From the NCBI GenBank assembly GCA_014237855.1, contig JABACD010000001.1, positions 62,001 through 126,000 on the forward strand: 64,000 nt of DNA. The letters run 5' to 3'. The stretch is from Planctomycetota bacterium (GTDB taxonomy: Bacteria > Planctomycetota > UBA1135 > GCA-002686595). The notes beneath the pieces were generated by a model. The model ran no database searches and was not told the origin of the DNA. It worked only from the letters and a program-made list of their open reading frames with translations. Positions within the stretch are counted from its first letter, which is position 1. Every line of letters starts with the position of its first letter. This document shows positions 42,985 through 52,247 of this stretch, in pieces. A program made the translations under genes and the position numbers.

Positions 42985-45751
42985 CTTGAGCTCCTTGACT
43001 GATTTCGGTTCCCTGGGTCATGGGATCTGGGTGGGCAGCGTCCCAGTCCTCGAGCGTGACGAGGATCTCACGAGACTTGCTGCCAATGTGCGGGCCGAGA
43101 ATGCCTTCCTCGGTCATCATGTCGATGAGCCTGGAAGCACGGGTGTAGCCGACGGCCAGCGCGCGTTGAAGCAGGCTCGCCGATCCTCGCTTGGACTGCA
43201 AAACGATGCGAACCGCCTCGCCCCAGAGGGCATCGTCCGGTCCACTCTTCTTGGCCAGCTGCCCCGCCGGGCCCGTGCCCGTCGCGCTCTGGACCAATTC
43301 CTGGTTGAAGTTCGGGGCGGACTCCTTGCAGACGAACTCGACGATATTGTTGAGTTCATCGTCATCGAGGAAGGCTCCCTGGACGCGGTTCACGCTGGAG
43401 GACCCCGGGGGCGTGTAGAGCATATCGCCACCCCCCAGGAGCTTCTCCGCTCCCATGGTGTCGAGAATCACCCGGCTGTCGACCTTGCTCGCCACTCGGA
43501 AAGCAATACGAGTGGGCAGGTTACCCTTGAGCACGCCCGTGATCACATCGGTCGAGGGACGCTGTGTCGCGACAACCACGTGAATGCCCACGGCCCGAGA
43601 CTTCTGTGCGAGGCGAGTGATCGTGGCCTCGGCCTCCTTCTTGGAGACCATCATGAGGTCGGCCATCTCATCGATCACAACCACGATGTAGGGCAGGTGA
43701 CGCGGCGTTCGCTCCTCATTGAAGAGGTCTCCCATCCGCTCTCGGAGCTTCTCCTCGCCGATATTGTTGAAGGACTTGATGTTACGCACCTTGGCGTCCT
43801 TCATCAGCTCGTAGCGCATCTCCATCTTCTCGCAGAGCCAGTTCAGGACTTGAGTCGCCTGGCGCGCGTCGGTGACCACTGGCAGCATCAGGTGGGGCAC
43901 CTTGGAGAAAGTCATGAGCTCGACCATCTTGGGGTCGACCAGCACCATCTGAACATCGTGCGGGGAACGAGTCAGAAGCAAGCTCGCGAGAATCGTGTTG
44001 ATGCAGACTGACTTACCAGAGCCAGTGGTGCCCGCGATCAACAGGTGCGGCATCGTGGCCAGGTCCTCATTGACCGGATTGCCCTCGGCATCCATGCCGA
44101 TGAACATCGGCAGGCCCATGTGGGCCTTGTCGTAGGCCTTCTTGCTGATCAATTCTCGCAAGCGAACGACCCGACGCGCCTTGTTCGGCACCTCAACTCC
44201 AATCGTCGAACGTCCGGGGATCGGGGCGATCACGCGGACGCTACGGGCCTTGAGAGCGGCGGCAATCTCCTGGCTGAGGGCGGTCACCTTGTTCATTCGG
44301 GTGCCCTGGCTGACGGTCAGCTCGAAGAGCGTCACAGCAGGCCCCACCTGGGCGGAGATGACCTCTGCCTCGACTCGGAAGCTATTCAAGGCACCCTCCA
44401 GTTTCTTGGCGAGGCCCTCGAGCGTCTTGTCCTCCACGCCACGCCCCATCTCAGGATCGGTCAGGATGTCCAGTGGCGGGAAGGTCCAGGGCCCAGCGGG
44501 GGGCTGGGGCGTCTCGTACACGGGCGAGTTGTTGGTGACAGTCTTGACCTGCTTCTTGGAGGTGGTGGAATTCGCCGATTCAGGCTTGGTGGAGGCCTTC
44601 TTCTTGCCCTTCTTCTCCGGCGGTGTGATCACCGCAGCCACCTCTTCCTCTTCTTCCTCTTCCTCCCACTCTTCCTCCTCGTACTCGGCAGCGTCGGGGT
44701 CCTCCTCTTCGTACTCGGCGTCAGGATCTTCCTCCTCCTCGTACTCCCACTCCTCGTCTTCCTCTTCCTCTTCCTCTTCCTCGGCCTCGTACTCGACGTT
44801 GGGATCTTCTTCTTCCCACTCTTCCTCGTACTCGTAACCGTCGTCCTCGACCTCGTCGTCGCCCTCGTACTCCTCAAGGGTCGGCTCGGCAAGCTTGGCC
44901 TTGGCCGTCTTCCTCGCCCTGGCCTTCTTGGACCTGGACTTCGTCGCGGTGGCTGCCTCGGCTGCAACCAGATCCGCGCCCCGTAGGAAGTCCCAGAGCC
45001 CCCTCAGGACACCTCCGAACCACATGGCCAGTGACTTCACCAGGCTCTCGTCGCGCTCCTCCCGACGCTCATCCAGCCACTCCCCAGCGGCGGCGATTGC
45101 CGGGTAGAACGCCATCTCGGTCGCCAGCATGAAGGAGACCACCGTCAGCAGAGAGAGCAGAATCCAGAGTCCCACGTGGCCAAACTTGGGCACGAGGACA
45201 TCTCCTACCAGCTCGTGGGCCAGCCAGCCACCTGGACCGTACGGCAGCTGCGAGGAGGGCTCCCCGACGGCCCCGATCAGCTGACGGCCGCTCTCGTCCA
45301 CATCGGGGGCGAAACCCAGCTCCAGCATGAAGCTCACCGAGAGTACGAAGCAGAGACCTCCGAAGAGGCGCATCGCTGGCCAGGAGACCTCCTTGCGGCC
45401 GACGATGACCAGCCCCCAGGCGATCCCCAGGATGCCAACCAGGTAGCCAGCCCAGCCGGCGATGAGGAATGAGCCGTTGGCCAGGTAGAAGCCCATCGTT
45501 CCACCCCAGTTGTGGCCGCTCGCCTCCAGGTCTGCAGGTGGGGTGTAGTAGCTGACCATCGAGACCAGCAGCCACATGGAGAGCCCGATCAATGAGAGTC
45601 CCTTGATTTCCTGTAGACGATCGGAGGTTCCCTCATCCACAGGGCTACCAAACAGGAATCCAGCCGCTACAGCCCTCAGGCGCTCGAGGACGCTCGTCGG
45701 CTGCGACTTTTTCCTGGACCTACCTTTCTTCTGGCCGCCCCTCCGGGCCAT
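42977..45751 (-). CDS. ftsK: DNA translocase FtsK
   Basis: A 924-residue septal DNA pump. The basic N-terminus is followed by four membrane helices (about 51-70, 87-118, 127-147, 190-216). An acidic linker at 291-371, almost pure Glu/Asp/Tyr/Trp, comes next, then a basic Lys/Ser stretch. The motor has alpha and beta domains with Walker A GTTGSGKS (574-581), Walker B VVVIDE (690-695) and VATQRPSTDVITGVLKGNLP. The gamma winged helix (838-902) reads GYTRASRLIDMMTEEGILGPHIGSKSREIL split across its helices. It directs dimer resolution and terminus segregation at division. The linker is shorter than in E. coli but far more acidic. It lies 47 bases after coaB. Confidence 0.96.
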   Translation of the reverse strand: MARRGGQKKGRSRKKSQPTSVLERLRAVAAGFLFGSPVDEGTSDRLQEIKGLSLIGLSMWLLVSMVSYYTPPADLEASGHNWGGTMGFYLANGSFLIAGWAGYLVGILGIAWGLVIVGRKEVSWPAMRLFGGLCFVLSVSFMLELGFAPDVDESGRQLIGAVGEPSSQLPYGPGGWLAHELVGDVLVPKFGHVGLWILLSLLTVVSFMLATEMAFYPAIAAAGEWLDERREERDESLVKSLAMWFGGVLRGLWDFLRGADLVAAEAATATKSRSKKARARKTAKAKLAEPTLEEYEGDDEVEDDGYEYEEEWEEEDPNVEYEAEEEEEEEEDEEWEYEEEEDPDAEYEEEDPDAAEYEEEEWEEEEEEEEVAAVITPPEKKGKKKASTKPESANSTTSKKQVKTVTNNSPVYETPQPPAGPWTFPPLDILTDPEMGRGVEDKTLEGLAKKLEGALNSFRVEAEVISAQVGPAVTLFELTVSQGTRMNKVTALSQEIAAALKARSVRVIAPIPGRSTIGVEVPNKARRVVRLRELISKKAYDKAHMGLPMFIGMDAEGNPVNEDLATMPHLLIAGTTGSGKSVCINTILASLLLTRSPHDVQMVLVDPKMVELMTFSKVPHLMLPVVTDARQATQVLNWLCEKMEMRYELMKDAKVRNIKSFNNIGEEKLRERMGDLFNEERTPRHLPYIVVVIDEMADLMMVSKKEAEATITRLAQKSRAVGIHVVVATQRPSTDVITGVLKGNLPTRIAFRVASKVDSRVILDTMGAEKLLGGGDMLYTPPGSSSVNRVQGAFLDDDELNNIVEFVCKESAPNFNQELVQSATGTGPAGQLAKKSGPDDALWGEAVRIVLQSKRGSASLLQRALAVGYTRASRLIDMMTEEGILGPHIGSKSREILVTLEDWDAAHPDPMTQGTEISQGAQDE

Positions 45752-45798
45752 ACGCTATTCCCCTCCGCGCTCTCGCGGCGTCCTGATACTGCGGTCGG

Positions 45799-46440
45799 TC
45801 AGGCAGGATGCGGGAGACCCACGAGGGCCTCCGCGATCTCATCCTTGGTGACGCCGGAGAGCTCTAGGAGGCTTCCGTCAGCACCGAGGATCTTCACGCT
45901 CGCTCTGGATGCGGAGAGGGCTGAAGGATCATTCAGCACCACGTAGTCCGTTCCTTTGCGTCTCATCTTGGCTTTCGCACGGCGGATCCCGTCTCCGGTC
46001 TCCAGGGCAAAACCGACAACGAGCCGATCGCCTTTGTTCCGCGCTACGGTTGCCAGAATATCGGGGTTGCGGACCAACTCCAAGCAAGCGGCATCGTTGC
46101 CTTCGTCCTTTTTTCGCCACTTTCCGGCGAGTTTTCGCTTGGGTCTCCAATCGGAGACGGCAGCACTCATGAAGAGTGCGTCCGCCTGGGCGAAGGCCTC
46201 ACGAACGGAGACGAGCATTTCCCGGGCCGAGACGACGTCCACGCGCGTCACACCCTGGGGTGTCTCCAGGTGGACCGGGCCGGCAATCAAGATCACGGTG
46301 TCACCCGCCGCTACTGCCGCTCGAGCTAGAGCGAAGCCCATTCTCCCGCTGGACTCATTGGACAGGTAACGGACTGGATCGACGTGCTCACGGGTCGGAC
46401 CGGCCGTGATGACCACCCTTCGCCGTCGCCGAGCAGCCAT
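45799..46440 (-). CDS. coaB: Phosphopantothenate-cysteine ligase (CoaB domain protein)
   Basis: A 213-residue stand-alone CoaB. The nucleotide-binding start VVITAGPTREHVDPVRYLSN and SSGRMGFALARAA are characteristic. The body shows FMSAAVSDWRPK and LELVRNPDILATVA, and the C-terminal LVVGFALETGDG segment is followed by DYVVLNDPSA. It couples phosphopantothenate with cysteine in coenzyme A synthesis. In most bacteria it is fused to CoaC; here the two are separate genes sharing one base (TGATG), which preserves tight coupling. Confidence 0.93.
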   Translation of the reverse strand: MAARRRRRVVITAGPTREHVDPVRYLSNESSGRMGFALARAAVAAGDTVILIAGPVHLETPQGVTRVDVVSAREMLVSVREAFAQADALFMSAAVSDWRPKRKLAGKWRKKDEGNDAACLELVRNPDILATVARNKGDRLVVGFALETGDGIRRAKAKMRRKGTDYVVLNDPSALSASRASVKILGADGSLLELSGVTKDEIAEALVGLPHPA

Positions 46441-46979
46441 CAGCCCAGCAACTCGCGGATGCGTTCCTGTATTTGGGACACCTCGGGCAGGCGCCCATCA
46501 CCCTCATCCTCGCACGCCAGGCGCCCACTCTCGGGCTCCATCAGCTGCCAGCCATCCTCCACCAGGCTCGCGATGTTCCGTTGAACCGCCGGGTGGGCGT
46601 ACATCGATGGGTTCATCGCGGGGCACAGCAGCCGGGGCGCCCCCGGAGGCAGGGCCAGCGAGACCGTCCCAAGGAGGTCCCCGGCCAGCCCAGAGGCCAG
46701 GCATCCGATCGTATTCGCCGTGGCCGGGGCGACGATGTAGAGCTCCGCCCAGCGAGCCAGCTCGATGTGGTCCATCCCGCCTTGCCGCTGATCCCCCCAC
46801 TCGCTGGTCACAGCTGGCTGCCCGGAGAGAGCCTGAAAGAGCTGGGGAGAGACCAGCTCGGCCGCTCGAGGAGTGAGAATCGTGCGCACCTCGTGGCCCT
46901 CCTGAACCAGCTTGGAAGCCAGGTCACAGGCCTTGTGGATTGCAGCGGAGGCGCTAACCCCCAGGAGAATGCAGCTCAT
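46440..46979 (-). CDS. coaC: Phosphopantothenoylcysteine decarboxylase (CoaC flavoprotein)
   Basis: A 179-residue flavoprotein of the HFCD family. It begins ILLGVSASAAIHKACDLASKL, carries the catalytic histidine in HIELARWAELYIVAPATANT, and has the LLCPAMNPSMYAHPAVQRN substrate motif and an ESGRLACEDEGDGRLPE stretch with the conserved cysteine. It binds FMN and decarboxylates phosphopantothenoylcysteine. It overlaps gmk by four bases and coaB by one. Confidence 0.94.
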   Translation of the reverse strand: MSCILLGVSASAAIHKACDLASKLVQEGHEVRTILTPRAAELVSPQLFQALSGQPAVTSEWGDQRQGGMDHIELARWAELYIVAPATANTIGCLASGLAGDLLGTVSLALPPGAPRLLCPAMNPSMYAHPAVQRNIASLVEDGWQLMEPESGRLACEDEGDGRLPEVSQIQERIRELLG

Positions 46980-47551
46980 GAGTGAGACTCCCCATCTTGG
47001 ACCAGGCCCATCAGGCGACGTACCTCGGCCAGGCAGGATTCCAGTTCGTCATTGATCACCACGTGATCGTAGCGAACACGCTCGCGATACTCGTCCTCGG
47101 CCTTCTGCAGTCTCCGCTCGACCACCTCTGGAGACTCGGTGCCACGCCCAACGAGCCGCCGACGCAGCTCCTCGAAGTCGGGCGGAGCAATAAAGATGTA
47201 CAGTCCGGGGATTCCCTGGTTCTTGATCTGCAAGGCCCCCTGAACGTCGATCTCCATCAGGTAGTCCTTTCCCTCCTCGAGGGCGGCCTGCATCGGTCCT
47301 CGCAGGGTTCCATAGAGGTTGCCGAATACATCCGCATACTCGATGAAATCGCCCTTCTCGATGCGCTCGCGAAAGTTCGCTGTCGAGAGAAAGTAGTAGT
47401 CACGGCCATCGACCTCACCCTCACGCATGGGCCGAGTGGTCGCAGACACCGAGAATCGAACCCGCGGATCCTCCAGGATACGCCGGCAGACCGTGCTCTT
47501 GCCGGCCCCGGAGGGACCTGAGATCACCACCATTTTTCCCGGGGTCGTCAT
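46976..47551 (-). CDS. gmk: Guanylate kinase
   Basis: A 191-residue kinase converting GMP to GDP. The P-loop GPSGAGKS is at 12-19. SVSATTRPMREGEVDGRDYYF contains the GMP-binding residues, and FIEYADVFGNLYGT and LMEIDVQGALQIK follow. FIAPPDFEELRRRLVGRGTE is the lid region. Length and motifs are complete. It follows yicC by 33 bases, a yicC-gmk pairing seen widely in bacteria, and overlaps coaC. Confidence 0.97.
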   Translation of the reverse strand: MTTPGKMVVISGPSGAGKSTVCRRILEDPRVRFSVSATTRPMREGEVDGRDYYFLSTANFRERIEKGDFIEYADVFGNLYGTLRGPMQAALEEGKDYLMEIDVQGALQIKNQGIPGLYIFIAPPDFEELRRRLVGRGTESPEVVERRLQKAEDEYRERVRYDHVVINDELESCLAEVRRLMGLVQDGESHS

Positions 47552-47584
47552 CGCTACGCCTCCCTGAATGCCCGGCTCCTCGGC

Positions 47585-48463
47585 CTACTCGATGTTCTGG
47601 ACCTGCTCACGAATCCGTTCGATGTGAGTCTTGAGCTCCACCACCGCGTGGGCGACCTCGGCGTCGCCGGCCTTCGAGCCGATCGTGTTCGCTTCTCGGT
47701 ACAGCTCCTGGACGAGGAAGTCCAACTTGCGCCCCACCTCACCCCCCTTCCCGAGGATGGCGTGGAGCTGGTCGAGATGACTGTCGAGTCTCGAGGTCTC
47801 CTCTGAGACGTCCGAGCGCTCCGCCAGCAGTGCCAGCTCGCGAGCCAGGTCTCGGCCTTCGAGCCCGCTATCCCCACCGAGCAGATCCTCAGCGCGCTTG
47901 CGCATGTTGTCGAAGTGAGCCTTGACCACCTTGGGCAGTCGCTTCTCCACCAAGGTTCGTATCCTCGTGATCACCTTGACCTGGCGCATGATGTCAGCCT
48001 GCATGCTGCTTCCCTCGGCCTCACGCATCACGACGAGCTTCTCGATGGCCTGACCGACCGCCCCGAGCAGGACCTTGGACTCGCGCTGGTGAGCCTTGGC
48101 ATCCGGCTGGGTACTGATCACGCCGGGCAATGCGATCAGGTTCGAGAGAGCCAGATCGTTCTCGAGCTTGAGATTCTTGGAAGCCTTGCTCAACAGCCGC
48201 TTGTAGCGGGCGGCCACTTCCTCGTCCACAATCACCGATGATGGTGACGCAGCGCGGGTCACGATGACCGTCAAGGTCACGGCGCCACGCGAGAGCTTCT
48301 TCTTGACGAGCTGGTCTACCTTGGGCTCAAGATCGGCAAACTCCGAGGGCAGTCGAAAACGCGTCTGGAGGAAGCGGTGGTTGACCGAACGAATCTCGAC
48401 GCGGACCACCAGCCCTGAAGCTTCCACTTCACCAAGGCCAAAGCCGGTCATCGATCGAATCAA
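47585..48463 (-). CDS. yicC: YicC/YloC-family endoribonuclease
   Basis: A 292-residue protein beginning IRSMTGFG, the family's invariant start. It carries VEIRSVNHRFLQTRFRLP near 20-40 and ends with RKLDFLVQELYREANTIGSKAGDAEV, the strongly conserved C-terminal helix. YicC proteins are endoribonucleases implicated in small-RNA turnover. I take the TTG at 48463, four bases after pyrE, because it yields the usual N-terminus and has GGGGAG eight bases upstream; an ATG four codons later is the alternative. Confidence 0.92.
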   Translation of the reverse strand: MIRSMTGFGLGEVEASGLVVRVEIRSVNHRFLQTRFRLPSEFADLEPKVDQLVKKKLSRGAVTLTVIVTRAASPSSVIVDEEVAARYKRLLSKASKNLKLENDLALSNLIALPGVISTQPDAKAHQRESKVLLGAVGQAIEKLVVMREAEGSSMQADIMRQVKVITRIRTLVEKRLPKVVKAHFDNMRKRAEDLLGGDSGLEGRDLARELALLAERSDVSEETSRLDSHLDQLHAILGKGGEVGRKLDFLVQELYREANTIGSKAGDAEVAHAVVELKTHIERIREQVQNIE

Positions 48464-48467
48464 GACC

Positions 48468-49058
48468 TCAGCTCCCCGCCTCGGCGGCCGTGCGACTCCC
48501 GGGCTTGACAGCCGGGTCACCCTTCGCGCAGAGCGGGCAGTCGCTCGGCTCCCAGACCTGCACCTCGGTTCGAACGAGTTCGACCAGAGGCAGACCCAGA
48601 TCCTCAAAGGGATTCTTGCCGGAGCGATTCAAGAGCGCACCACATGCCACGACCTTCGCGCCCTCCCGTTCGAGCACCTCGATGACCTCGCGTGCTGACC
48701 CTCCTGTGGTCAGGACATCCTCGACCAGCAACACCCGCTCACCCGGCTCGAAGGTGAAGCCCCGGCGGAGGCACATGACGCCGTCCTTGCGCTCGGTGAA
48801 GAGCGCACGCCTGTCGAGGGCGCGACCTACCTCCTGAGCCCAGACCACGGCTCCCATCGCAGGGCCGACGACAGCATCGACCTCGACAGGGACCTGGCCA
48901 GCGAAGGCCTGCGCGAGGGCCTGCGCCCGCTTCGGCTCGCTGAGCACGAGGGCGCACTGAAAGTACCGGTTCGAGTGCAGACCCGAGGAGAGCTCGAAGT
49001 GCCCCTCGAGCAAGGCACCGCTCTCACGGAAGTGATCAAAGACCTGGGACTCGTCCAT
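48468..49058 (-). CDS. pyrE: Orotate phosphoribosyltransferase
   Basis: A 196-residue type I phosphoribosyltransferase of UMP synthesis. FELSSGLHSNRYFQCALVL forms the N-terminal substrate loop, RRALFTERKDGVMCLRRGF the flexible catalytic loop, and VLLVEDVLTTGGSAREVI the PRPP motif (near 110-127). The C-terminus carries a CPLCAKGDPAVKPGSR extension with two cysteines. Its stop is five bases before the yicC TTG. Confidence 0.95.
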   Translation of the reverse strand: MDESQVFDHFRESGALLEGHFELSSGLHSNRYFQCALVLSEPKRAQALAQAFAGQVPVEVDAVVGPAMGAVVWAQEVGRALDRRALFTERKDGVMCLRRGFTFEPGERVLLVEDVLTTGGSAREVIEVLEREGAKVVACGALLNRSGKNPFEDLGLPLVELVRTEVQVWEPSDCPLCAKGDPAVKPGSRTAAEAGS

Positions 49059-49078
49059 CAGGAGGCTCCGTGAGCTGG

Positions 49079-49414
49079 CTACTCGCCCTCTCCGCTGGAA
49101 CCCGCAGCACCGGAGGCACCGGCTGCGCCCGCGTCGGCGGGCGCGTTGAGTTCCGGCTGACCACCCACCAGGGATGTGGCGCTGGTCTTGCGCACGACGA
49201 TGTGGATCGTCACGGCACTCACCAGGAAGACCGCAGCCACGATGCCGGTGAAGTTCTGGATGCCCTTGGTCGCCACGCCAAACGTCTGCTGACCGGCCGT
49301 ACCCAGAGCGCTGCCGAAGCCCCCTCCCTTGCCTTCCTGGAGCAGGATGACGACGACCAGCACGATCGCGGAGAGGACGAAGATGATGTAGAGAAAAGTT
49401 TGAATCAGATCCAT
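49079..49414 (-). CDS. secG: Protein translocase subunit SecG
   Basis: A 111-residue protein with two membrane helices (about 5-24 and 55-74). The conserved loop VILLQEGKGGGFGSALGTAG is followed by FGVATKGIQNFTGIVAAVFL. It assists the SecYE channel. The C-terminus is an Ala/Gly-rich tail longer than in E. coli. It lies directly downstream of tpiA, as in many bacteria. Confidence 0.94.
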   Translation of the reverse strand: MDLIQTFLYIIFVLSAIVLVVVILLQEGKGGGFGSALGTAGQQTFGVATKGIQNFTGIVAAVFLVSAVTIHIVVRKTSATSLVGGQPELNAPADAGAAGASGAAGSSGEGE

Positions 49415-49441
49415 GGGACCGTTTCGGTGTTGTGGCTTGCC

Positions 49442-50197
49442 TTAGCGAGCGAAGTCAATGATCGGGATGAAGAGGTCGGGCTTCAAGGATGCACCCCCGA
49501 CCAGGGCTCCGTCGACATCCGGAGCAGACATGAGGGCCTTGACGTTATCGGGCTTGACACTGCCCCCGTATTGGATTCGGGTGCTGTCAGCCACTCCCTG
49601 TGCGTAGAGACCGGACAGAACGCCCCGCAAGTAGCTGTGAACCTCAGCTGCCTGGTCAACTGTAGCAACCACCCCGGTGCCAATCGCCCAGACCGGCTCA
49701 TAGGCGATCGTGACCTTCTGCATCTGGATGGCACTGATCCCCTGGAGGCCCTCTTGCAGCTGGCTTCGAACGACGGGCTCTGTCTGACCGTCTTCGCGCT
49801 CCTCCAGCAACTCGCCGATGCAAAGGACCACCTCGAGGTCGACTTCCAGCGCTCGGTGAACCTTGCGATTGATCAACCCGTTGGCCTCTCCATAGAGGTG
49901 CCGACGCTCGGAGTGTCCCAGGATGACCGTATCGGCCCCCACGTCCTTGAGCATTCCAACCGAGACCTCGCCTGTGAAGGCGCCGGACTCCTCGTCACAG
50001 CAGTTCTGGGCGCCCACCTTGATCGGTGAACCTGCCAGAGCCCTGGCGATCTCGTCCAGGTACACAAAGGGGGGGAAGACCGCCACATCCACATCCGTCC
50101 GATCACCGAGCGACTCACGCAGGGCACCCGCCAGATCGAGCGCTGAACGCCGATCGAGGTTCATCTTCCAGTTGCCTGCCAGATAAGGGACTCTCAA
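49442..50197 (-). CDS. tpiA: Triosephosphate isomerase
   Basis: A 251-residue TIM barrel that interconverts dihydroxyacetone phosphate and glyceraldehyde 3-phosphate. Catalytic residues are K11 in AGNWKMN, the histidine in ILGHSERR and the glutamate in AYEPVWAIGTG. The phosphate-binding end reads QYGGSVKPDN...GALVGGASLKPD. All are intact and the length is standard. It lies 45 bases after aroF. Confidence 0.97.
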   Translation of the reverse strand: MRVPYLAGNWKMNLDRRSALDLAGALRESLGDRTDVDVAVFPPFVYLDEIARALAGSPIKVGAQNCCDEESGAFTGEVSVGMLKDVGADTVILGHSERRHLYGEANGLINRKVHRALEVDLEVVLCIGELLEEREDGQTEPVVRSQLQEGLQGISAIQMQKVTIAYEPVWAIGTGVVATVDQAAEVHSYLRGVLSGLYAQGVADSTRIQYGGSVKPDNVKALMSAPDVDGALVGGASLKPDLFIPIIDFAR

Positions 50198-50242
50198 GGG
50201 ACCTCGGTGTTGGAGAAGGAGTTTAGGTGGATCTTGGGTGAA

Positions 50243-51292
50243 TCAGGCCCTGAGGCCCAGGGTCTCCTGCTGGACGAAGGTACGCCCATCCAGGTCGGCC
50301 AGGGCCTGCGTATCCTGAACGATTCGGCCAAGTTCGGAAATCGAGATGGCCTGGGCTCCATCGGAGTGAGCCTCCTCCGGGTGAGAGTGGACCTCGACGA
50401 TCAAGCCGTCCGCCCCGGCTGCAATCCCCGCACGGGCCACCTGCCTGACCAGGTCCGATCGACCCGCTGCGTGGGAGGGATCGACGATCACGGGCAGATG
50501 TGTGGCTTGCTTGAGGTGGGCCACGGCGCCCACATCGAGCAGGTTTCGCGTGATCGTGTCGAAGCCACGAACGCCACGCTCGCACAAGATGATGCGATCG
50601 TTGCCGGTCGAGAGGATGAACTCTGCTGCCATCAGGAACTCGCGGACGGTGGCTCCAAAGCCCCTCTTCAGCAAGATCGGCTTGCCCGTCCGGCCAGCCT
50701 CGATCAGCAAGGGAGAAGAGGCCATCGAGCGAGCGCCGATCTGAATCACATCAGCCACCTCCGCGACATGATCGATCTCGCGGGTCTCGAGGACCTCTGT
50801 CACGACTCCCAGCCCGACCTCCGCCTTGACTCTCGCCAGCAGGTCGAGGCCCGGTCGGCCGAGCCCTTGAAAGGAGTAGGGCGATGTCCGCGGCTTGAAG
50901 GCTCCGCCGCGCAGGAGTGTCGCCCCCTGGTCGCGGGCGGCCCGGGCGATCTCAACCAGACGGTCTCCATCCTCGACGGCGCAGGGACCTGCAATCAGAG
51001 AGACGTGGCCTCCACCGAAACGCGCTGCCGCTGCTTCGACCACGCGATCTTCACGACTGGCTCGCTCGTGACGCTCACGAGCTTCGCCAGCATCCAGGAC
51101 CTTGGCCACGCCGGCCAGATCCTCGAAACGTGAGCGCTGCTCCGGGGCACCCGGGCCCGCAAGTCGCAGGAGTCGGGGCACGCTGCACCCCACCTCGTCG
51201 AGGGCGGTTGACTGTAGGCCGAGCTCACTTGCCAGGTCGAGCACGGCAGAGAGCTGACGCTCGGACAGCTCTTTTTGAAGGAGGAGCAGCAT
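50243..51292 (-). CDS. aroF: 3-deoxy-7-phosphoheptulonate synthase (AroF-type DAHP synthase)
   Basis: A type I-beta DAHP synthase that starts the shikimate pathway from phosphoenolpyruvate and erythrose 4-phosphate. An N-terminal ferredoxin-like regulatory region (about 1-70) precedes the barrel with LIAGPCAVED, LLRGGAFKPRTSPYSFQGLG, IQIGARSM, ILLKRGFGAT and VIVDPSHAAGRSD, containing the metal ligands. The C-terminus shows GLIVEVHSHPEEAHSDGAQ. The start is uncertain: ATG 51292 (349 residues) or GTG 51343; neither has a good ribosome-binding site. It is the first gene of the 17-kb minus-strand run. Confidence 0.93.
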   Translation of the reverse strand: MLLLLQKELSERQLSAVLDLASELGLQSTALDEVGCSVPRLLRLAGPGAPEQRSRFEDLAGVAKVLDAGEARERHERASREDRVVEAAAARFGGGHVSLIAGPCAVEDGDRLVEIARAARDQGATLLRGGAFKPRTSPYSFQGLGRPGLDLLARVKAEVGLGVVTEVLETREIDHVAEVADVIQIGARSMASSPLLIEAGRTGKPILLKRGFGATVREFLMAAEFILSTGNDRIILCERGVRGFDTITRNLLDVGAVAHLKQATHLPVIVDPSHAAGRSDLVRQVARAGIAAGADGLIVEVHSHPEEAHSDGAQAISISELGRIVQDTQALADLDGRTFVQQETLGLRA

Positions 51293-51525
51293 GAAGACGC
51301 GATACAGAGAGCGATCGCGGAGTGAATCTGGATGAAGGAGCACCCGAAGAGGGCGCGGAGTTTTTCCGGCGCTCGAAATCGAACCTCCGCCCCGTGTCCC
51401 GGGGGGGCCTCATTGAGGTTCGGAGGGCCCGTTTCGAACGCGGCAGTATAGGGTGGGGTGCCCTTCCCATCAATCCGTGGAGGTCCTGCGAATGGGCCCT
51501 CCACAGACCACGAGCCCCACATTCG

Positions 51526-52086
51526 ATGCGTAGCACTCTTGATGCCCTGCTCAAGCTCCTACCCCTGGAGAACCTGCCCAGGACGGGCTGGATCCAGCAT
51601 GGAATTACGGATCCGGAGACACTCGCGGCCCACATGCTGGGAGTGGCCCAGCTGGGGCTGGCACTGGCCCCCAGGGTCGAACCGGGACTGAACGTGGATC
51701 GAGTGGTCGCCCTGGCCGTGGTCCACGATGCCGGCGAGGCCTTGATCGGCGACCTACCCCGCTCTGGATCCAGCCTCTTGCCCCCCGGAGCCAAGCAGGC
51801 GGCCGAAGCTGAGGCTGCCAGGATCGTGCTTGAGCCCTGCCACCCCACCGCCCTGGCCAGGGCCAGGGAATACGAGGCGGGTGAGACTCGCGAGGCCCGT
51901 TTTACCCGGCTCTGTGACCGCCTGCAGCTGGGGGTGCGGCTCCTGGCCTACATTCGCTCGGGTCGCCGGGGCCTGAATGACTTCGTTCAGACCGTCCAGG
52001 AGACCGACTGTCAGGAGTTCGAGGTCGCCGTGCGCTTCCAGGAGGAGCTCATCAGAAACCTGGCCGATGCCGCCAGCGGCTCCTGA
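51526..52086 (+). CDS. HD-domain phosphohydrolase (YfbR/HDDC2-like)
   Basis: A 186-residue metal-dependent HD-domain protein. H36 (ETLAAHMLG) and H67-D68 (LAVVHDAGEALIGDLPR) supply the metal ligands, and a later aspartate in RLCDRLQLGVR completes the H...HD...D set. The pattern RTGWIQHGITDPETLAAH resembles 5'-deoxynucleotidases of the YfbR/HDDC2 type. The ATG at 51526 gives the expected N-terminus. It is divergent from aroF; no strong promoter is evident in the 233-base gap. Confidence 0.8.
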   Translation: MRSTLDALLKLLPLENLPRTGWIQHGITDPETLAAHMLGVAQLGLALAPRVEPGLNVDRVVALAVVHDAGEALIGDLPRSGSSLLPPGAKQAAEAEAARIVLEPCHPTALARAREYEAGETREARFTRLCDRLQLGVRLLAYIRSGRRGLNDFVQTVQETDCQEFEVAVRFQEELIRNLADAASGS

Positions 52087-52247
52087 GCGCCCCCCGGCAC
52101 TCCGGCTGATCACGACCCTGGCCGTACCGCACCATCGACGGCCGTGCAGATCTCACCCGAGTCAGACGATCCGCCCGGCGAATCCCCCACCGCAGGATTC
52201 CCGCGCTGTAATCTGATTGGCCCGCCAAAGAGGCCTACTCGATCCCC

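Noticed and set aside
42632..44011. 459-codon plus-strand open frame across the ftsK-like and ftsK genes
   Set aside because: It is antisense to two genes with clear domains, has no ribosome-binding site, and its composition is the shadow of GC-rich codons on the other strand.
44142..44837. Serine-rich plus-strand open frame opposite the FtsK acidic linker
   Set aside because: Complement of GAG/GAA-rich codons reads as serine and leucine; this is a by-product of the Glu-rich tract.
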